From: Antedon mediterranea
Taxonomy: Eukaryota > Echinodermata > Crinoidea > Comatulida > Antedonidae
Length of the DNA stretch: 64,000 nt
Reading direction: 5' to 3'
Assembly: GCF_964355755.1 (NCBI RefSeq)
Contig: NC_092671.1
Coordinates: 10,179,001-10,243,000 of the forward strand
Shown: in pieces, positions 1 to 12,039 of the stretch
How positions within the stretch are numbered: the first letter of the stretch is position 1
Layout of the letters: each line of letters begins with the position of its first letter
The notes under the pieces: model-generated
Seen by the model: only the letters and a program-made list of their open reading frames with translations
Told to the model about the DNA's origin: nothing
The model's database searches: none
Translations under genes and position numbers: made by a program

Positions 1-1250
1 AGCATATCCAGTACAACAGCCAGCATACCCAGTGCAACAGGCTGGAGCCTATCCAACCCAACAGGGTTACCCAGCTCAACCAGGATACCCTCAGCAACAA
101 GGGTACCCACCTGTGCACTACCCACATGCTGCTGCAGCTGGTGGTTTTCAACCTACCCCTCCACCAGGGTATGCACCACAAGGGCCACAGGGTCCACCAC
201 CACCATACACTGCTCAACCCCAGGTAGGAATTTAACTGTGCTGTTGGATTAATGATAAACTATAATTAGCCTTTGTCATTGTTGGTGTTCATACAATCTT
301 ACTGTATCACATTGATACAACACGAAAATTAATTATGCCTTTACAACTAGTTACAAAGACAAGTATTGACAGTGGAATATAGCATTCATATTTTAACTTT
401 TCTTTTTATCATTTTTCGTAGAACTTTGCAGCACCTCCAATGAGTCAGCCACCAATGCCTCCTGCACAACTTCAACAAGGAGGTACATTAGTGGTTCAAG
501 GAGGATTTGATGCTGGTGCAAGGAACCCAACATCAATCCCAGTAAGTTTATCAACTCATAGTTCACAATCCTAGTTTTAATAAAGTCTAATTTCTGAATG
601 TCAGTTCAGTTCACATCATTAAACAATTTATAATAAACAGAGTTATAGGAGACTTTTGTTTCATTTTTAAATTTACTTTAAACAGTACATAATATATCAT
701 TACCAAAACGGATAGATTCATTATACTGAGCTGGGGTTTTGGCCGATTCAGGCAAGAAATGTTTCAATGAATATGTGTTGTAATACAGTAGTTCAAACAA
801 TGCCATTGTCCTCCTCCTACTGAAATATTTCAGTAAATATACGCTCCAGTAGTTTTGAAAAGAGGCTTTGAAATACAATTCAGACTGTGATTCAAGGTGA
901 AAGGTCATAATCAAAGTTGTATTTTGTTATTTCTTTCCTGGTACTCTAATAAGGGAAAATACAAATTATTAGTTTCTAAAAAGGCAATTAAAATAATACC
1001 AGCATTTAATATTTACACACAATAAGAATAACAAACTTACTTTCCAACACATGTCTTTTTCAACATGCACCATGTTTTATTCATGATATTAAAACTAAAT
1101 AAATTCATGTTTCCCATTTAGCCTCCTCCTCCAGGCTACGCTCCAAACCATGCACAAATGGCAGCAACTCAAGGACAGAACGTGGTGGTGACACAACGTC
1201 AGGGCAACTGGATGACTGGTGGTTCCGATGGTGGCTATGTTGTTTGGTAA
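1..1250 (+). CDS. DAZAP2: DAZ-associated protein 2 (DAZAP2), 3' part, 5' end outside window
   Basis: Three exons can be read: 1-223 (frame from base 2), 422-541 and 1122-1250. All join in phase 0 at GT-AG sites and end with TAA at 1248-1250. They give 156 residues; the human protein is 168, so a short N-terminal piece is missing upstream. The visible N-terminal part is a repetitive Pro/Gln/Tyr-rich stretch of AYPVQQ- and GYPAQ-like repeats, with a PPPPY motif that could bind WW domains. The C-terminal block is the diagnostic part: a GGFDAGAR motif, then PPPPGYAPN, VVVTQR and the final GGSDGGYVVW, matching the conserved DAZAP2 end. DAZAP2 is a small adaptor linked to RNA-binding proteins, stress granules, ubiquitin ligases and Wnt/TCF transcription; those roles come from vertebrates. 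The gene converges on CRPPA. The family assignment is firm and the true start cannot be seen. Confidence 0.9.
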
Positions 1251-1700
1251 ACAACAAATACTGACCAAAGTGTTATTTATCAACTGAAGTGTGACCTTTG
1301 ACCTATAAAGAATCATGACGAGATTGTTATTGTCACCGAGATATTTACAACATTTAATTAAATTGGTCCATAAACACACTTTGTAAATACATTAAACAAT
1401 TTTTAATCTATTCAGAATAATTTTGTATTATACTATTATTTCCATTTATACTTATATTTATATGAGATTATAATTCCATGTTAGCTGTACTGTAAAATAG
1501 TGATATTAAACTTGTTATCTGCATCTAAATATATTTTATATTTCTAATTTTAATGTGAAGAGTCTATGATTTCTAAATCATAACTAATACACTGTTGATT
1601 ACAAAATGATAGACCAACAAAAATAACAGACATACCTGTACTGTACTTAAAAATCAGGGATGTCTAGAGCAGCTGTCTAGAGGAAAAGAAATTTGTTGAA

Positions 1701-1820
1701 ATTAGGCTGGCTGGGAGATGTTAAAATAAGGTTCGGGCTGGGTGGAAGATATTATAATAAACTTCAGGCTGGGTGGAAGACCTTAAAACAAGCTTTAGGC
1801 TGGGTGGAAGACCTTAAAGG
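1701..1820 (+). repeat. Minisatellite, outlying block of about 4 units
   Basis: About four diverged units share the core GGCTGGGTGGAAGAC followed by TTAAAA. This is the same monomer as the main array that begins at 2411. The two blocks are separated by about 590 bases of unrelated AT-rich sequence, so the array was either interrupted by an insertion or seeded twice. Confidence 0.85.
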
Positions 1821-2410
1821 CCAGGTGCGGGCAAAAAATTTCTATTGATCATACATTCCAATAATTATCAATCTATAGTTTCCCCTATGTTTCATAATTT
1901 TTGGGATTTTATTTGTGTTACACGAGCTTGTTGAAAATAAGCACTTTCATATCAGTGGGGGGATAGTTCAAATTACACAGTAAAATCTCTATTCTTTTGT
2001 ACACAAATTTTGTAAATAGAGAGGCATTTTAAAAAGCTATGAAAAATAAATGGTGTGGTAAAAAATATTATCAGATGACTAAATATAGGTAATATAACTA
2101 GAATATTACATTTCTGATATTTTTATTCAACTTCAGATTTTTATTTTCATGCTATAGCAAAAATTATCCACTGTATATCCACCATCTTTTTTCACCGTCT
2201 AGGGAGTCACCAGACATGTTATTACATTAGGTTAACTACCTAACTACTGAAAAAAAGTCTTCCTGGTTTTTATGGAAGAATTTTGCCAAATTTTGTATTT
2301 GACCATATTAAGGGAAATTCATGTTTTTTCGTCTCGATTTCTGTTACAAATATTTGATTTATGTACAATTAACCAAATATTATATTTAAAATTCATGCCT
2401 GTACCTGAGC

Positions 2411-3480
2411 TTTAAAACAAGCTTTAGGCTGGGTAAAAGACTTTAAAATAAGCTTTAGATAATAAAATAAGCTTTGGTCTGGGTGGAAGACTTTAAAATA
2501 AGCTTTGGTCTGGGTGGAAGACATTAAAAAAAGCTTTAGTCTGGGTGGAAGACATTAAAATAAGCTTTTGTCTGGGTGGAAAACCTTAAAAAGAAGCTTT
2601 AGTCTGGGTGGAAGACATTAAAATAAGCTTTGGTCCGGGTGGAAGACATCAAAATAAGCTTCAGGCTGGGTGGAAGACCTTAAAATAAGCTTTAGTCTGG
2701 GTGAAAGACATTAAAATAAGCTTTGGGCTGGATGGAAGACATTAAAATAAGCTTTTGGCTGGATGGAAGACTTTAAAATAAACTTTGGGCTGGGTGGAAG
2801 ACATTAAAATAAGCTTTAGGCTGGGTGGTGGAAGACATTAAAATAAACTTCAGGCTGAGTGGAAGACCTTAAAACAAGCTTTAGGCTGGGTGGAAGACCT
2901 TAAAACAAGCTTTAGGCTGGGTAAAAGACTTTAAAATAAGCTTTAGATAATAAAATAAGCTTTGGTCTGGGTGGAAGACTTTAAAATAAGCTTTGGTCTG
3001 GGTGGAAGACTTTAAAATAAGCTTTGGTCTGGGTGGAAGACCTAAAAAAAAAAGCGTTGGTCTGGGTGGAAGACATTAAAAAGAAGCTTTAGTCTGGGTG
3101 GAAGACATTAAAATAAGCTTTGGTCTGGGTGGAAGACATTAAAATAAGCTTCAGGCTGGGTGGAAGACCTTAAAATAAGCTTTAGTCTGGGTGAAAGACA
3201 TTAAAATAAGTTTTGGGCTGGATGGAAGACATTAAAATAAGCTTTTGGCTGGATGGAAGACTTTAAAATAAGCTTTGGGCTGGGTGGAAGACATTAAAAT
3301 AAGCTTTAGGCTGGGTGGTGGAAGACATTAAAATAAGCTTTAGGCTGGGTGGAAGACATTAAAATAAGCTTTAGTCTGGGTGGAAGACATTAAAATAAGC
3401 TTTGAGCTGGGCGGAAGATATTAAAATAAGCTTCAGGCTGGGTGAAAGATATCAAAATAAGCTTTAGGCTGGATGGAAGA
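2411..3480 (+). repeat. 31-bp minisatellite array with higher-order repeat
   Basis: About 34 tandem copies of a unit near 31 bp, with core AAGCTT, then GGCTGGGTGGAAGAC, then ATTAAAAT. Many units contain a HindIII site. Variant units recur in the same order: the odd pair with GGGTAAAAGAC followed by the short TTTAGATAATAAAAT unit starts at 2421 and again at 2909, giving a second-level period near 488 bp (about 16 units). The 3' edge abuts a dispersed duplicate at 3480. Confidence 0.95.
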
Positions 3481-3652
3481 ATATTGCATATTTAATAATT
3501 AATATTTATCAAGTAGCTAATTTTAAGATATCAAATTAACATCTGGGAACTGGGGAGATGATTAAAAATGCGTATCTTCGGTTGGATTTCTGTTATACTG
3601 TATATGAGATTCTTTTCAGATAATGCTTAAATAGTAGAACACTGCCAAGACC
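3480..3652 (+). repeat. Local duplicated segment, copy A
   Basis: Nearly identical to 5347-5515 over about 170 bases. Both copies run from GAATATTG through ACATCTGGGAACTGGG to ACACTGCCAAGACC. This copy directly follows the minisatellite. The pair brackets the last CRPPA exon in the same orientation. Confidence 0.9.
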
Positions 3653-4826
3653 CAAGAAATTGTCCACTTAATAGTTAAAAAAAAGAAAGAACTCTACTCA
3701 GCACAATTACATCCACATGTATTACATGCACACTAAATAATGTAAGTAAATAAACATACAGTACTATTTTTTACCTCCTTATGCAAGGATAAGTTGTTCT
3801 ACTGCCATCATCTCCATCAAATCACGCACAGGAGTATATCCACAGTATAATCATCTAAGTAGTCAACTCATTAAATAAACCAACTTTATTATTTATTTAT
3901 TATTGAGTACATAAACTTTATACACAGTTTTTGTTAACAATTTTGCATACTGTATACCATAATTAGCAATGTGATACGTACTGTATTCAATTTCTACTAG
4001 TGTCATATTTATCCACCGTAGGTAATTATATATTAAATATACTAATAACTATGAATGCTTATTTTACTAATAAGAGATTTTACAGAGCACCAAGTCCAAA
4101 TAATTTTAGTTTTGAATGCAACTACACAGTAGTAAAAAATATTTTTGTAATTCTTATTTGTTAGGTGGACTTTATATTCTTAATTTTAACGCATAAAAAA
4201 ATCTATTGTTAAATTGATATATTGTACATATTAAAAACTAATTTTAAATAGCTTTTACAAAATTTAAAACAAAAATGTTAAAAATATAAAATTTCTACTT
4301 GATGGCCAATACTTTAATCATTTCTACTGTACTATGATTAGCAAAATATTCTTACCAAACAAAAATAAATATATTGGCACCAATGCAATTACTATTGACT
4401 TGTAATTGAAGATTTGTGAAATCTACTGTGGTCATGTCATGTATTGGTGGGTGTGTCAAAGGTCGCAGACTAGAAATAGATTCCAAGTACAATCTTGCAA
4501 AAAAATATTCCTACCCCATCGTTAAATTCGAAGGTGGGTAAAATAGTAATTGAGTACTTTGGGAGTGTAGTGACTGGAAAAGAGCAATCTATATTATTTC
4601 AATCAATTTATGCGCACATAAACATGTTTGATGGCAACACATAATTTTTGTCAAACTGGATGAATATGCTATGAATGTCAAGAGGTATTTTTTAAACTGG
4701 CAAGTCAAATGGATTCAATTATTGCTTTAACATACACATCAGCCCACTGGACGGTCATTTATACACTATACCAAAAAAAGGTAAGTTTAGTAAAAATAAA
4801 TAAATTAGAGAACCTGAATAAAAACA

Positions 4827-7800
4827 TCAAACCATAAAAACTTGACCGCTAAACGCAGGAAGTCGGTCAAACATCAACGTGGTCACCAAAGATCCAATGC
4901 GTTCAACCGCACCCATGTAATACGTTTTCTCCTCAAGGACCAGGATGCTAACATTGACACAGTTTTGTTTTGATCTTTCACTTAACGTGTGCGCAATTTG
5001 ATGAAGTTTCTCCACATTTGGTTGAGACGTTGTTAATAATATCATTATGAGACACCCACCTCCAATGGCGTGTGTTATTAACCAGTTTAATGTTTCATTA
5101 CCTTGGTCTTGCAAACTTTCCTCTCCTTCCTAAATACAAAATAGAATATAGGTATGAGCAATAAACACTATCTAAAACACATATATAATAAATTTCTGTC
5201 ATTTGATTGAACGATTATGAGTCACATGGTGTGGCGCTCAATGCATCTATAGCTTTTTAAAATGTATTATATTTTAAAAATACAGTAGCATTAGAGAACA
5301 GTAACCTCTTCCAACTATAAACTCAATTGCAAACACTATTGTTGCAGAATATTGTGTATTTAATAATTAATATTTATCAAGTAGCTAATTTCAAGATATC
5401 AAATTAACATCTGGGAACTGGGAAGATGATTACAAATGCGTATCTTGGGTTGGATTTCTGTTATATATGAGATTCTTTTCAGATAATGCTTAAATAGTAG
5501 AACACTGCCAAGACCACTTAATATGGGTATCCTCTGAATAGGGGTTGTAATATATAATAATAATATATATAATATATATATATACGAATTTGTAAAGCGC
5601 CAATTCCAGCAACAAGTGATCAAAGGCAATGTGGACTTAGATGTTACATCTTTTCAACAACATTCTTCCCCCCTAAGGGTCACATCGTGTCATCGGCAGT
5701 CAACTACGGCGCCACTACGTCTGTCCACGACAGTGTGTGTGTATGAACTAGTACACCGGGGTAACCCCCTACTCGTCTCGAAAGATGTACTAGGTTCTTT
5801 AAAATGCACATGAACCAGATGTACACTGGACCTACGGTTTATAGTCCTTATCCGAGAAGACTTGTTCTACCACCACAACCATGGAGAACACTTGCCGATG
5901 TTATGGCTATGATTACGGTTCCACTGTCTTAACCGCTCGGCCACACTCACTCTGTGAGTGTTGTAGTGTTAAAATGTTTCACACAAAGGGTCACCTTAAA
6001 TAATAGGGTGTTCCCTGAATACGGGTTGGTCATTTCATTTATAGTGAAGAGGAGTTCTACTATATACTGTACAGTACTCTAGTGTATTTGGATGAATTCT
6101 AAGCTTTAGTAATGTATTGCATAATGTCACAGATGGTTAATCATAAAGAACCTGAATTAAATGTATTGTTGTGGGCAGATGCTTATCCAAGGACGAAAAT
6201 AAAATACCAACCAATAAATATCCTACATGAATAAATAATACTTACAATCATGATAGCGATTGAGTTGATATGTTTAGGTGTGCTGGTCATCCAATGAACA
6301 CTTGTACAACACTGGAAGACAATCACAACAAATGTTAAGCTCTGTGATGTGCCCAAATATGGTAGTGATATGCTTAAATATGGTAGTGATATGACATCGT
6401 CATGTCCATATTATGGGCACATCACATTTTTTTGTCACAAAGTTTGATAGTGTAGACAGAGCTTTACAATTAAAATTTACCACAAAATAAAAAATAACTG
6501 TACAGAAAAAAAGAAAGTTAACTTTACCAGTGATTTTTCAGATAACTTTGACTGAATACTTTTGACTAAACGATTATCATCAAATCCAACCAGACAAGGA
6601 GAAACACGTTTTTCTGAAGAAGAATACAAAAAAGTTTTATGAAAATTTTAAAGCAATATATATTTATCAATTTTTATAATACATATACTGTATATTACTA
6701 AGCTCAGTATAACCCACACAAGGAGTAGTGGTGTCTCAAATGAGGGGTCATGCTGTATTTACAGTTTCTGAACCTGAATACTCTGTACACAGTATATGAA
6801 AGCAGTGTAATATTTTAAGGGACACAACAAGATGTATTCAATCTTGGTTTAGTTAGTAACTTAAATCAAATTAAAAAATAAAGCACCATAACATTTCGAA
6901 ATATAATAATATTGATTGAGGTACACATTGGGGAGTTTCTTGTCAGTTGTTAGGTTTTTATCTTACAATGAGCTACAATAAAACTTTACAGTCTTAGAAT
7001 GTACACTTACATCTGTCTTCTGTACATAGACGTGTTATACAGAAATGTTTAAACAATTTATGACATTGTAAAATTTAATCATCATATTTATCAAACACTG
7101 TGTATATACAATTCTGGATAACGATAAACATTTTGATAAATTACCTTTAATAATGGCTTCAGCGGCATACAAATCTCTCCTATATGTTATCTAATTTAGA
7201 ATATTACAACCACTTCATTAGTAAACATAAACAAAATGTTATCAGAAGCAGTAAAACCACGGTCTAATTTATAGGTTCATGATAAAACTTATCAGATGCC
7301 ACTCAGGTACTGTGTATGTATAGTACTGTACACAAACATTTAAGGGTATGTTCAGACTCAAGGAGTTACGGTGGAGTTATCTACGCAAGGCGTACGGTAA
7401 TCCGTGGCGTTAAAAGCCAAGGTGTTCAGACACAACGATCAACATTCCAATGCCTTGCGTTTAAAACACTCTGATCAGGTCAAAGCAGATAGAACTATAT
7501 GTATACATTCATGACAATGCATGAAAGTTTACATCGTTTACATTGTTTTTTTCATTTTTATTTATATAATGTTTACCTTCAAATATACTGATTTCTTCTT
7601 ACTTGTAGAATTTCATTTTAATTCAAAATAATTTAAAACGTAATTGTTACATGGACAATTATCTGATTAATTGATTTAATTTATGAAACTAACATATTAC
7701 TGACGTCAACTTTACTGTTCTTTAAAATCTGAACCTGAAAATACATTTGACATAGCTATTTCGCTGTCGTATCATAGGGTACGGGTATGTAGTTGCTGTC

Positions 7801-10719
7801 TGCTAATCGTGGTCGTGTATTTTCATTGGTTAAGGTTAAAATCACTGATGCATCACTGGATTAGCGTTATGAAATCTACCCTCTCCCGCTAGAGTTATTA
7901 ACGCCACTGGCGCAGAGTAACAGCTTCCTAACGCTAATCCGCGGCATGGTTCAGACACAAAAATATGTACGCCGCTTACATAACTCCACCGTAATTTAAA
8001 AACAATTTTGACCCAAATAATACATGCACGTGGATATCACGTTGCCGATGTTCCCGTTGCAGGCATCAATAGTTCAGTTGGTATGTTTGTTTGTATGTAT
8101 TTTTGTTACTGTTATTATGTATATGTTAAGGGGGGATGTGGATAGAGGTGCTTGTCACCTGTCATGTATATGTTAAGGGGGGATGTGGATAGAGGTGCTT
8201 GTCACCTGTTCATCCCCTTCTTTTCGCTGTCTCTGTATGCAGTGATAAAGTTTACTAAATAAATAAATAATAAAAAATAAAGTAACTCCGTGAGTGTGAA
8301 CATACCCTAAGATGAATAAGCCTCCAATCTAAACCTTGTGAGGTTGAAATGTTCTTAATGATGATTTATTTAATTATGATAGTAATGATTAATATTTATT
8401 GATTAATTTTTATACTTCTTAAAAATACTTATTTTATGATATTTGTCTTCATTTTGGGGGTATTTTTGAAAAAATTTACTTGAAATTTAATAAATTGATG
8501 ATGATAAATAAATAAATGTTCTTAGAATAATAATTATGACATATTTGCTGTACCTTCCACACATCCTCTGGCGCTTCAATAAGCTTAGCTTTCACTTGGC
8601 AATATTCTTGAGCAACATGTAAGCACTCTGTTCCAAAATCTAAGTTATGTTCTGAAATCTAAAAGATTAAAACAAATTAATGGAATTAAATAAACACACT
8701 ATCATAGAAGCTCTCTTTTTGTGGGTGGTAACCTCCTTTAAGGGGACAACTTTCTGTGCAAAATGAACAAGGTAAACATATGGTTTATAACTATGGCCAA
8801 TCCCATCTAAAGTGACAGAAAGAAACTTCCAGTTATGGACCAGTAAATAATCTTTTTTGTGACCCAACTAATTGGTTGAGTCCTTTGAGACGATGGGAAT
8901 ATTTGCACAGAATGTTCTTACTTATAGACAGAATCATGTTATTAAGTACAGTACATGTAACAGTGCAATAGGTTATGCATTGTGTAGTTTCTCAAGAGCT
9001 TTACACCACAATAGACTCAAATGCCTATAGGCCTGGTTACTCTACTCCATCATATGGTATTTCAAACAGCATATGGAAAGTGCTTCTTATTTTAATGATT
9101 GATTATTCTGCTTACCTTTTCATAAGCTGTTTTAATTATGGGGTAAGAAAACGCTTGTGGTGTTTGACTGGCTCTGTACTTAGATCTTACTAGAGTGTGA
9201 TCTAGAAAGCCTTCTTCATCAGCTGCAACTGTTGTCGATACTAAAGGACGGATGCAACCAGCAGCCTAGAGAAAAAATAACTGAATTGTTATCATAACTT
9301 TTAGAGATAAAGAATATAAATGTAAATACAGTAAATTGTCACTGTCCTATGAATAGGGGTGTGAGGCCTAATTGTTTGCACACGTAGCTAGATACCCAGG
9401 CTTGACTACCCGGAGCGGTTTTAACTAGCCAGTGTACGCCGGACTAGTGAAATATCGAGTCCTGACGGTGTTTTACTGTAGTGCACAAAATTCTTTACCA
9501 AAGGTGCATGGGACCAATGGCTTGAAGAACTTGGTAAAAATATGTCTAACCCCAAATTCTGATGCAGCTAATGCAATCTTCTTCAAAATATTTTCATCAA
9601 CAAACGGTCTAACTGCATCATGCACGATCACGACACTTTTTTCCAGGTATGCCTGCTCGTCATCCTCGTCACTGCTTATAGCGTTAATGCCATTTCTAAT
9701 TGACCTATGTCTCGTGGAAGCGCCCTCTACCAATTCTACCTTCTGGAAATCATTCTCAAGTAAAATTCTTTGCATGTAATTTATTCGATCAAGTGAAATT
9801 ACAATAAAGATTTTCGTTATCCATGGCAACCTGAAAATATAAATAAATTCAATTGAAACTGTACAGATTAGTCATATCTAAAGATTAATACTGAATTATT
9901 ATCTAAAACTCAGAAAATTGGTAATTGCATTACATGATGACAATCTATATTTATAATATATGATTATGTAAAAAATGAACTGTATAATTATGACTGAATA
10001 TAACCCAACGCTTGATTTGATCATGTTCACACAGATATATTAAAGTATATTACTGTCTTTGATTTATAGCCCACACATCATTCAGCAATGTGTCCTCTAA
10101 AAAATGATGGTATAATAAAATATCAGACAGTAAAGATTAGCAAACAAAGAGATAAATAATAGAATAAGTTTGATTTGAACACCCCCACACAAGGTCAAGG
10201 TATAAACTACAATACTGCAGACTGTACAGTCTAACCATGGAGGTAAATGGTCTAATAACATTATTGATTTTCTTTAATCAAAGTTTTAAATTAAATAAAT
10301 ATAAATAAATCAAACCAGATCAGATTCACAATAACAATTAATTAGTTTAATTTGAAAAAGATGTGTGTGTACTAAGATAATAGTTCATCATCCAAGCAAT
10401 TGACATCCAAACGTTTTTTCTTCTGTACACTAGCCTAGTTATACAGTAGTAGGCCTACAGTGGAGAGGAAGAAATACTGACCTTCCTTGTAACACCTACA
10501 GTTTGAGGAGTGTTCTGTCTGGTAACATTTGACCTCACATAGTAGTTAGGCCTAGCTTAGTATACGATTTTAAAACACTTTCACTAACCTTTCAAAACAT
10601 TCAATCGTATAAACAATAAGAGGAAGACCTAATATATTACAAAATTGCTTTGGTTGTTTAATTCCCATCCTCTCTCCGCTTCCAGCGGCTGGAAGAATAA
10701 CGTAAGTAGGCAACTCCAT
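4827..10719 (-). CDS. CRPPA: D-ribitol-5-phosphate cytidylyltransferase (CRPPA/ISPD), eight exons
   Basis: Exons on the minus strand: 10719-10589, 9830-9551, 9265-9116, 8658-8554, 7190-7145, 6613-6528, 6311-6246 and 5129-4827. Every junction is GT-AG and phase-compatible, giving 388 residues (human 451, which has a longer N-terminus). The IspD-type fold is complete: [11 protein letters not shown] at 9-19, PKQF at 23-26, TRHRS at 83-87, HDAVRPFV at 114-121, GCIRPLVST at 140-148, RASQTPQAF at 168-176 and RDLYAAE at 227-233. The C-terminal ISPD extension, residues 239-388, is also present. The enzyme joins CTP and ribitol-5-phosphate into CDP-ribitol in the cytosol, the donor used by FKTN/FKRP on alpha-dystroglycan. 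The chosen start has A at -3 and G at +4. In-frame ATGs at 10743 and 10779 have weaker context and would add 8 or 20 residues. Donor 2 (GTTAGA) is weak. No key residue is missing. Confidence 0.93.
5347..5515 (+). repeat. Local duplicated segment, copy B (CRPPA last intron)
   Basis: Partner of 3480-3652, with only a handful of substitutions and small indels. It lies in the intron upstream of the last CRPPA exon and runs into a short TATCCTCTGAATAGGGGTT motif. Similar motifs occur near 9345 and 13209, so it may belong to a dispersed family. Confidence 0.9.
5551..5955 (-). mobile_element. tRNA-Ser-derived SINE-like element in CRPPA intron
   Basis: Read on the minus strand from about 5955, the sequence begins GAGTGTGGCCGAGCGGTTAA, which matches the 5' end and A box of tRNA-Ser/Leu. 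The expected B box about 50 bases on is eroded (AAGTGTTCTCC). A roughly 250-base body of higher GC follows, then a tail with GGCGCTTTACAAATT and an AT dinucleotide run, a common SINE ending. No target-site duplication was defined. Open frames across it are not genes. Confidence 0.7.
6335..6466. mobile_element. MITE family 1, copy 1 (CRPPA intron, truncated left end)
   Basis: The right end AGTTTGATAGTGTAGACAGA-GCTTTA and the internal GTGATGTGCCC and AAATATGGTAGTGATATG motifs match the family. The left inverted repeat is mostly deleted. It sits in the CRPPA intron just upstream of the exon at 6311-6246, ending 23 bases from the splice acceptor. Confidence 0.85.
7344..8307. mobile_element. TIR DNA transposon remnant (PIF/Harbinger-like), 3-bp TSD TAA
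   Basis: The left end GGGTATGTTCAGACTCAAGG and the right end, reverse complement GGGTATGTTCACACTCACGG, form inverted repeats that continue as GAGTTACGGTGGAGTTAT. TAA flanks both ends (7341-7343 and 8308-8310), as expected for PIF/Harbinger. It has no transposase frame. A retroelement fragment splits the right inverted repeat. It lies in the CRPPA intron between exons 4 and 5. Confidence 0.75.
7999..8281 (+). mobile_element. Retroelement 3' fragment nested in the TIR element
   Basis: This insert interrupts the right inverted repeat of the surrounding element between ACTCCACC and AACTCCG. It ends in an A/T-rich AAATAAATAAATAAT tail typical of non-LTR retroelements, with GTAA at both edges as a possible target duplication. 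A 47-bp unit containing GGATGTGGATAGAGG is tandemly duplicated at about 8117 and 8164. No coding sequence is visible. Confidence 0.55.
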
Positions 10720-11888
10720 CTTCTTTTCTTCGAGGCTGGGCATGAATGAATGAATGTCAACAAACAACAAACGTGACATGTGTGGATATCAAATTTCAGC
10801 TAGTGCGCCCTCTACAGTATCTAAACTTTGTACAATATTTATATTACAGTTATGTAACAATTTTAAGCAGAGAAATAGTGACTTTTGTGGTTGACGTTAG
10901 TCTCAGCAAGCTTGGAGATATCAAGCGTATTAATTTCATTTTGCGGCGGACCGCATGTATTTAGAAACAACGAGCAGTTTCATATATTGAAACTCCTGGA
11001 TGTGAGACTGAACGGCCGCACACAGCAGGCGAGGGTAGACTTAACTTCGAAGCCGCTTTTTAAAAGAATAACGACTTGACCGAGCAAAACGTGGGCGTTC
11101 ATTACATTAATATGATGTGATAATCAACTAAAGTACATCCGATTTAGAATTAATTAACGAATATTGTTAAAACTTTTTATTTGTTTCATACGAAACTTAA
11201 CGCCTCATGTTTTCCTGGTAGATATGCCAAAACATGTCAACATTATTTTAGGTGGATTATGCATCTCATCCGTTCAGCAAATTAACATTACAACAAAATT
11301 AACAACTTACTTATGTTTAATATCCGATATGTAACTGTTGTTACAAAAGACCATCCAATCAAACTTACCATAACATTTTGTCGTTTGTGACAGTTTCCCA
11401 TTTTAAATTCCCTTTACGTGTTTTTAACGCAAAAATTAGAAAAATATGTGTGTATGTGGTTAACCATCAATTAATGATAAACAGTAGACCTTAAATATTT
11501 TAGGCCTATCAAATTAAACACGAATTACCGATAAACAGAAAAGTTTAAAAGTTGACCTGTCAGTGTCATTGGTTTTAACCACAGCAAAGTGTGTGATAGG
11601 AAATAACACACGTGATCTTGTCACTTTTTTTCAATTCTAAATCAGTGACCCTAATTCTGTGGTGAAGAATTAACCTTACAAAACACATGAAGATGCGCTA
11701 ATCAAGCACATCCTCGAAATAATTGAATAATAGTATGTTTATTATCAAACATAATAATTTAAGCATGTTTACCAGCGTTATATACATTAATAATAGGCTT
11801 TCATATTAGTTTATAAGATTATAATTAATTTTGTTCTAACTGAACACCACCGGTATCCAATGCCCGACGGCGAGTTGCGTTCTTACTC
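10720..11888. promoter_or_regulatory. CRPPA 5' flank and presumed promoter
   Basis: The first 400 bases upstream of the CRPPA start are richer in CpG than their surroundings (GCGGCGGACCGC near 10943, AACGGCCGC near 11010). No TATA box is evident on the minus strand, which fits a housekeeping promoter. The rest, to the MITE at 11889, is AT-rich with nothing recognised. Confidence 0.3.
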
Positions 11889-12039
11889 AAAGCTCTGTCC
11901 ACACTATCAAACTTTATGTTACAACAAAATGTGATGTGCTCATATAAGGACATGTGATATCACTACCATATTTAAGCATATCACTACCATAATACTTGAG
12001 CACATCACAAACTAGTTTGATAGTTTAGGCAGAGCTTTA
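11889..12039. mobile_element. MITE family 1, copy 2
   Basis: Both inverted ends are present: AAGCTCTGTCCACACTATC on the left and GATAGTTTAGGCAGAGCTTT on the right. Internal ATATCACTACCATA motifs occur twice. About 151 bp. Confidence 0.9.

Larger units (their letters stand above)
1251..4826. other. Convergent intergenic spacer, DAZAP2 to CRPPA
   Basis: The 3' ends of the two flanking genes face each other across this AT-rich stretch. It holds a two-part minisatellite and one copy of a local 170-bp duplication, listed separately. On the minus strand an AATAAA-type signal lies near 3880-3905, which could end the CRPPA transcript. No clear polyadenylation signal for DAZAP2 was singled out. No coding exon was seen. 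Confidence 0.6.

Noticed and set aside
5616-5813. Open frame on the plus strand
   Set aside because: It lies wholly within the minus-strand SINE-like element and has no recognisable domain.
9432-9779. 115-codon plus-strand frame
   Set aside because: It is the antisense shadow of CRPPA exon 2, which carries conserved IspD motifs on the minus strand.
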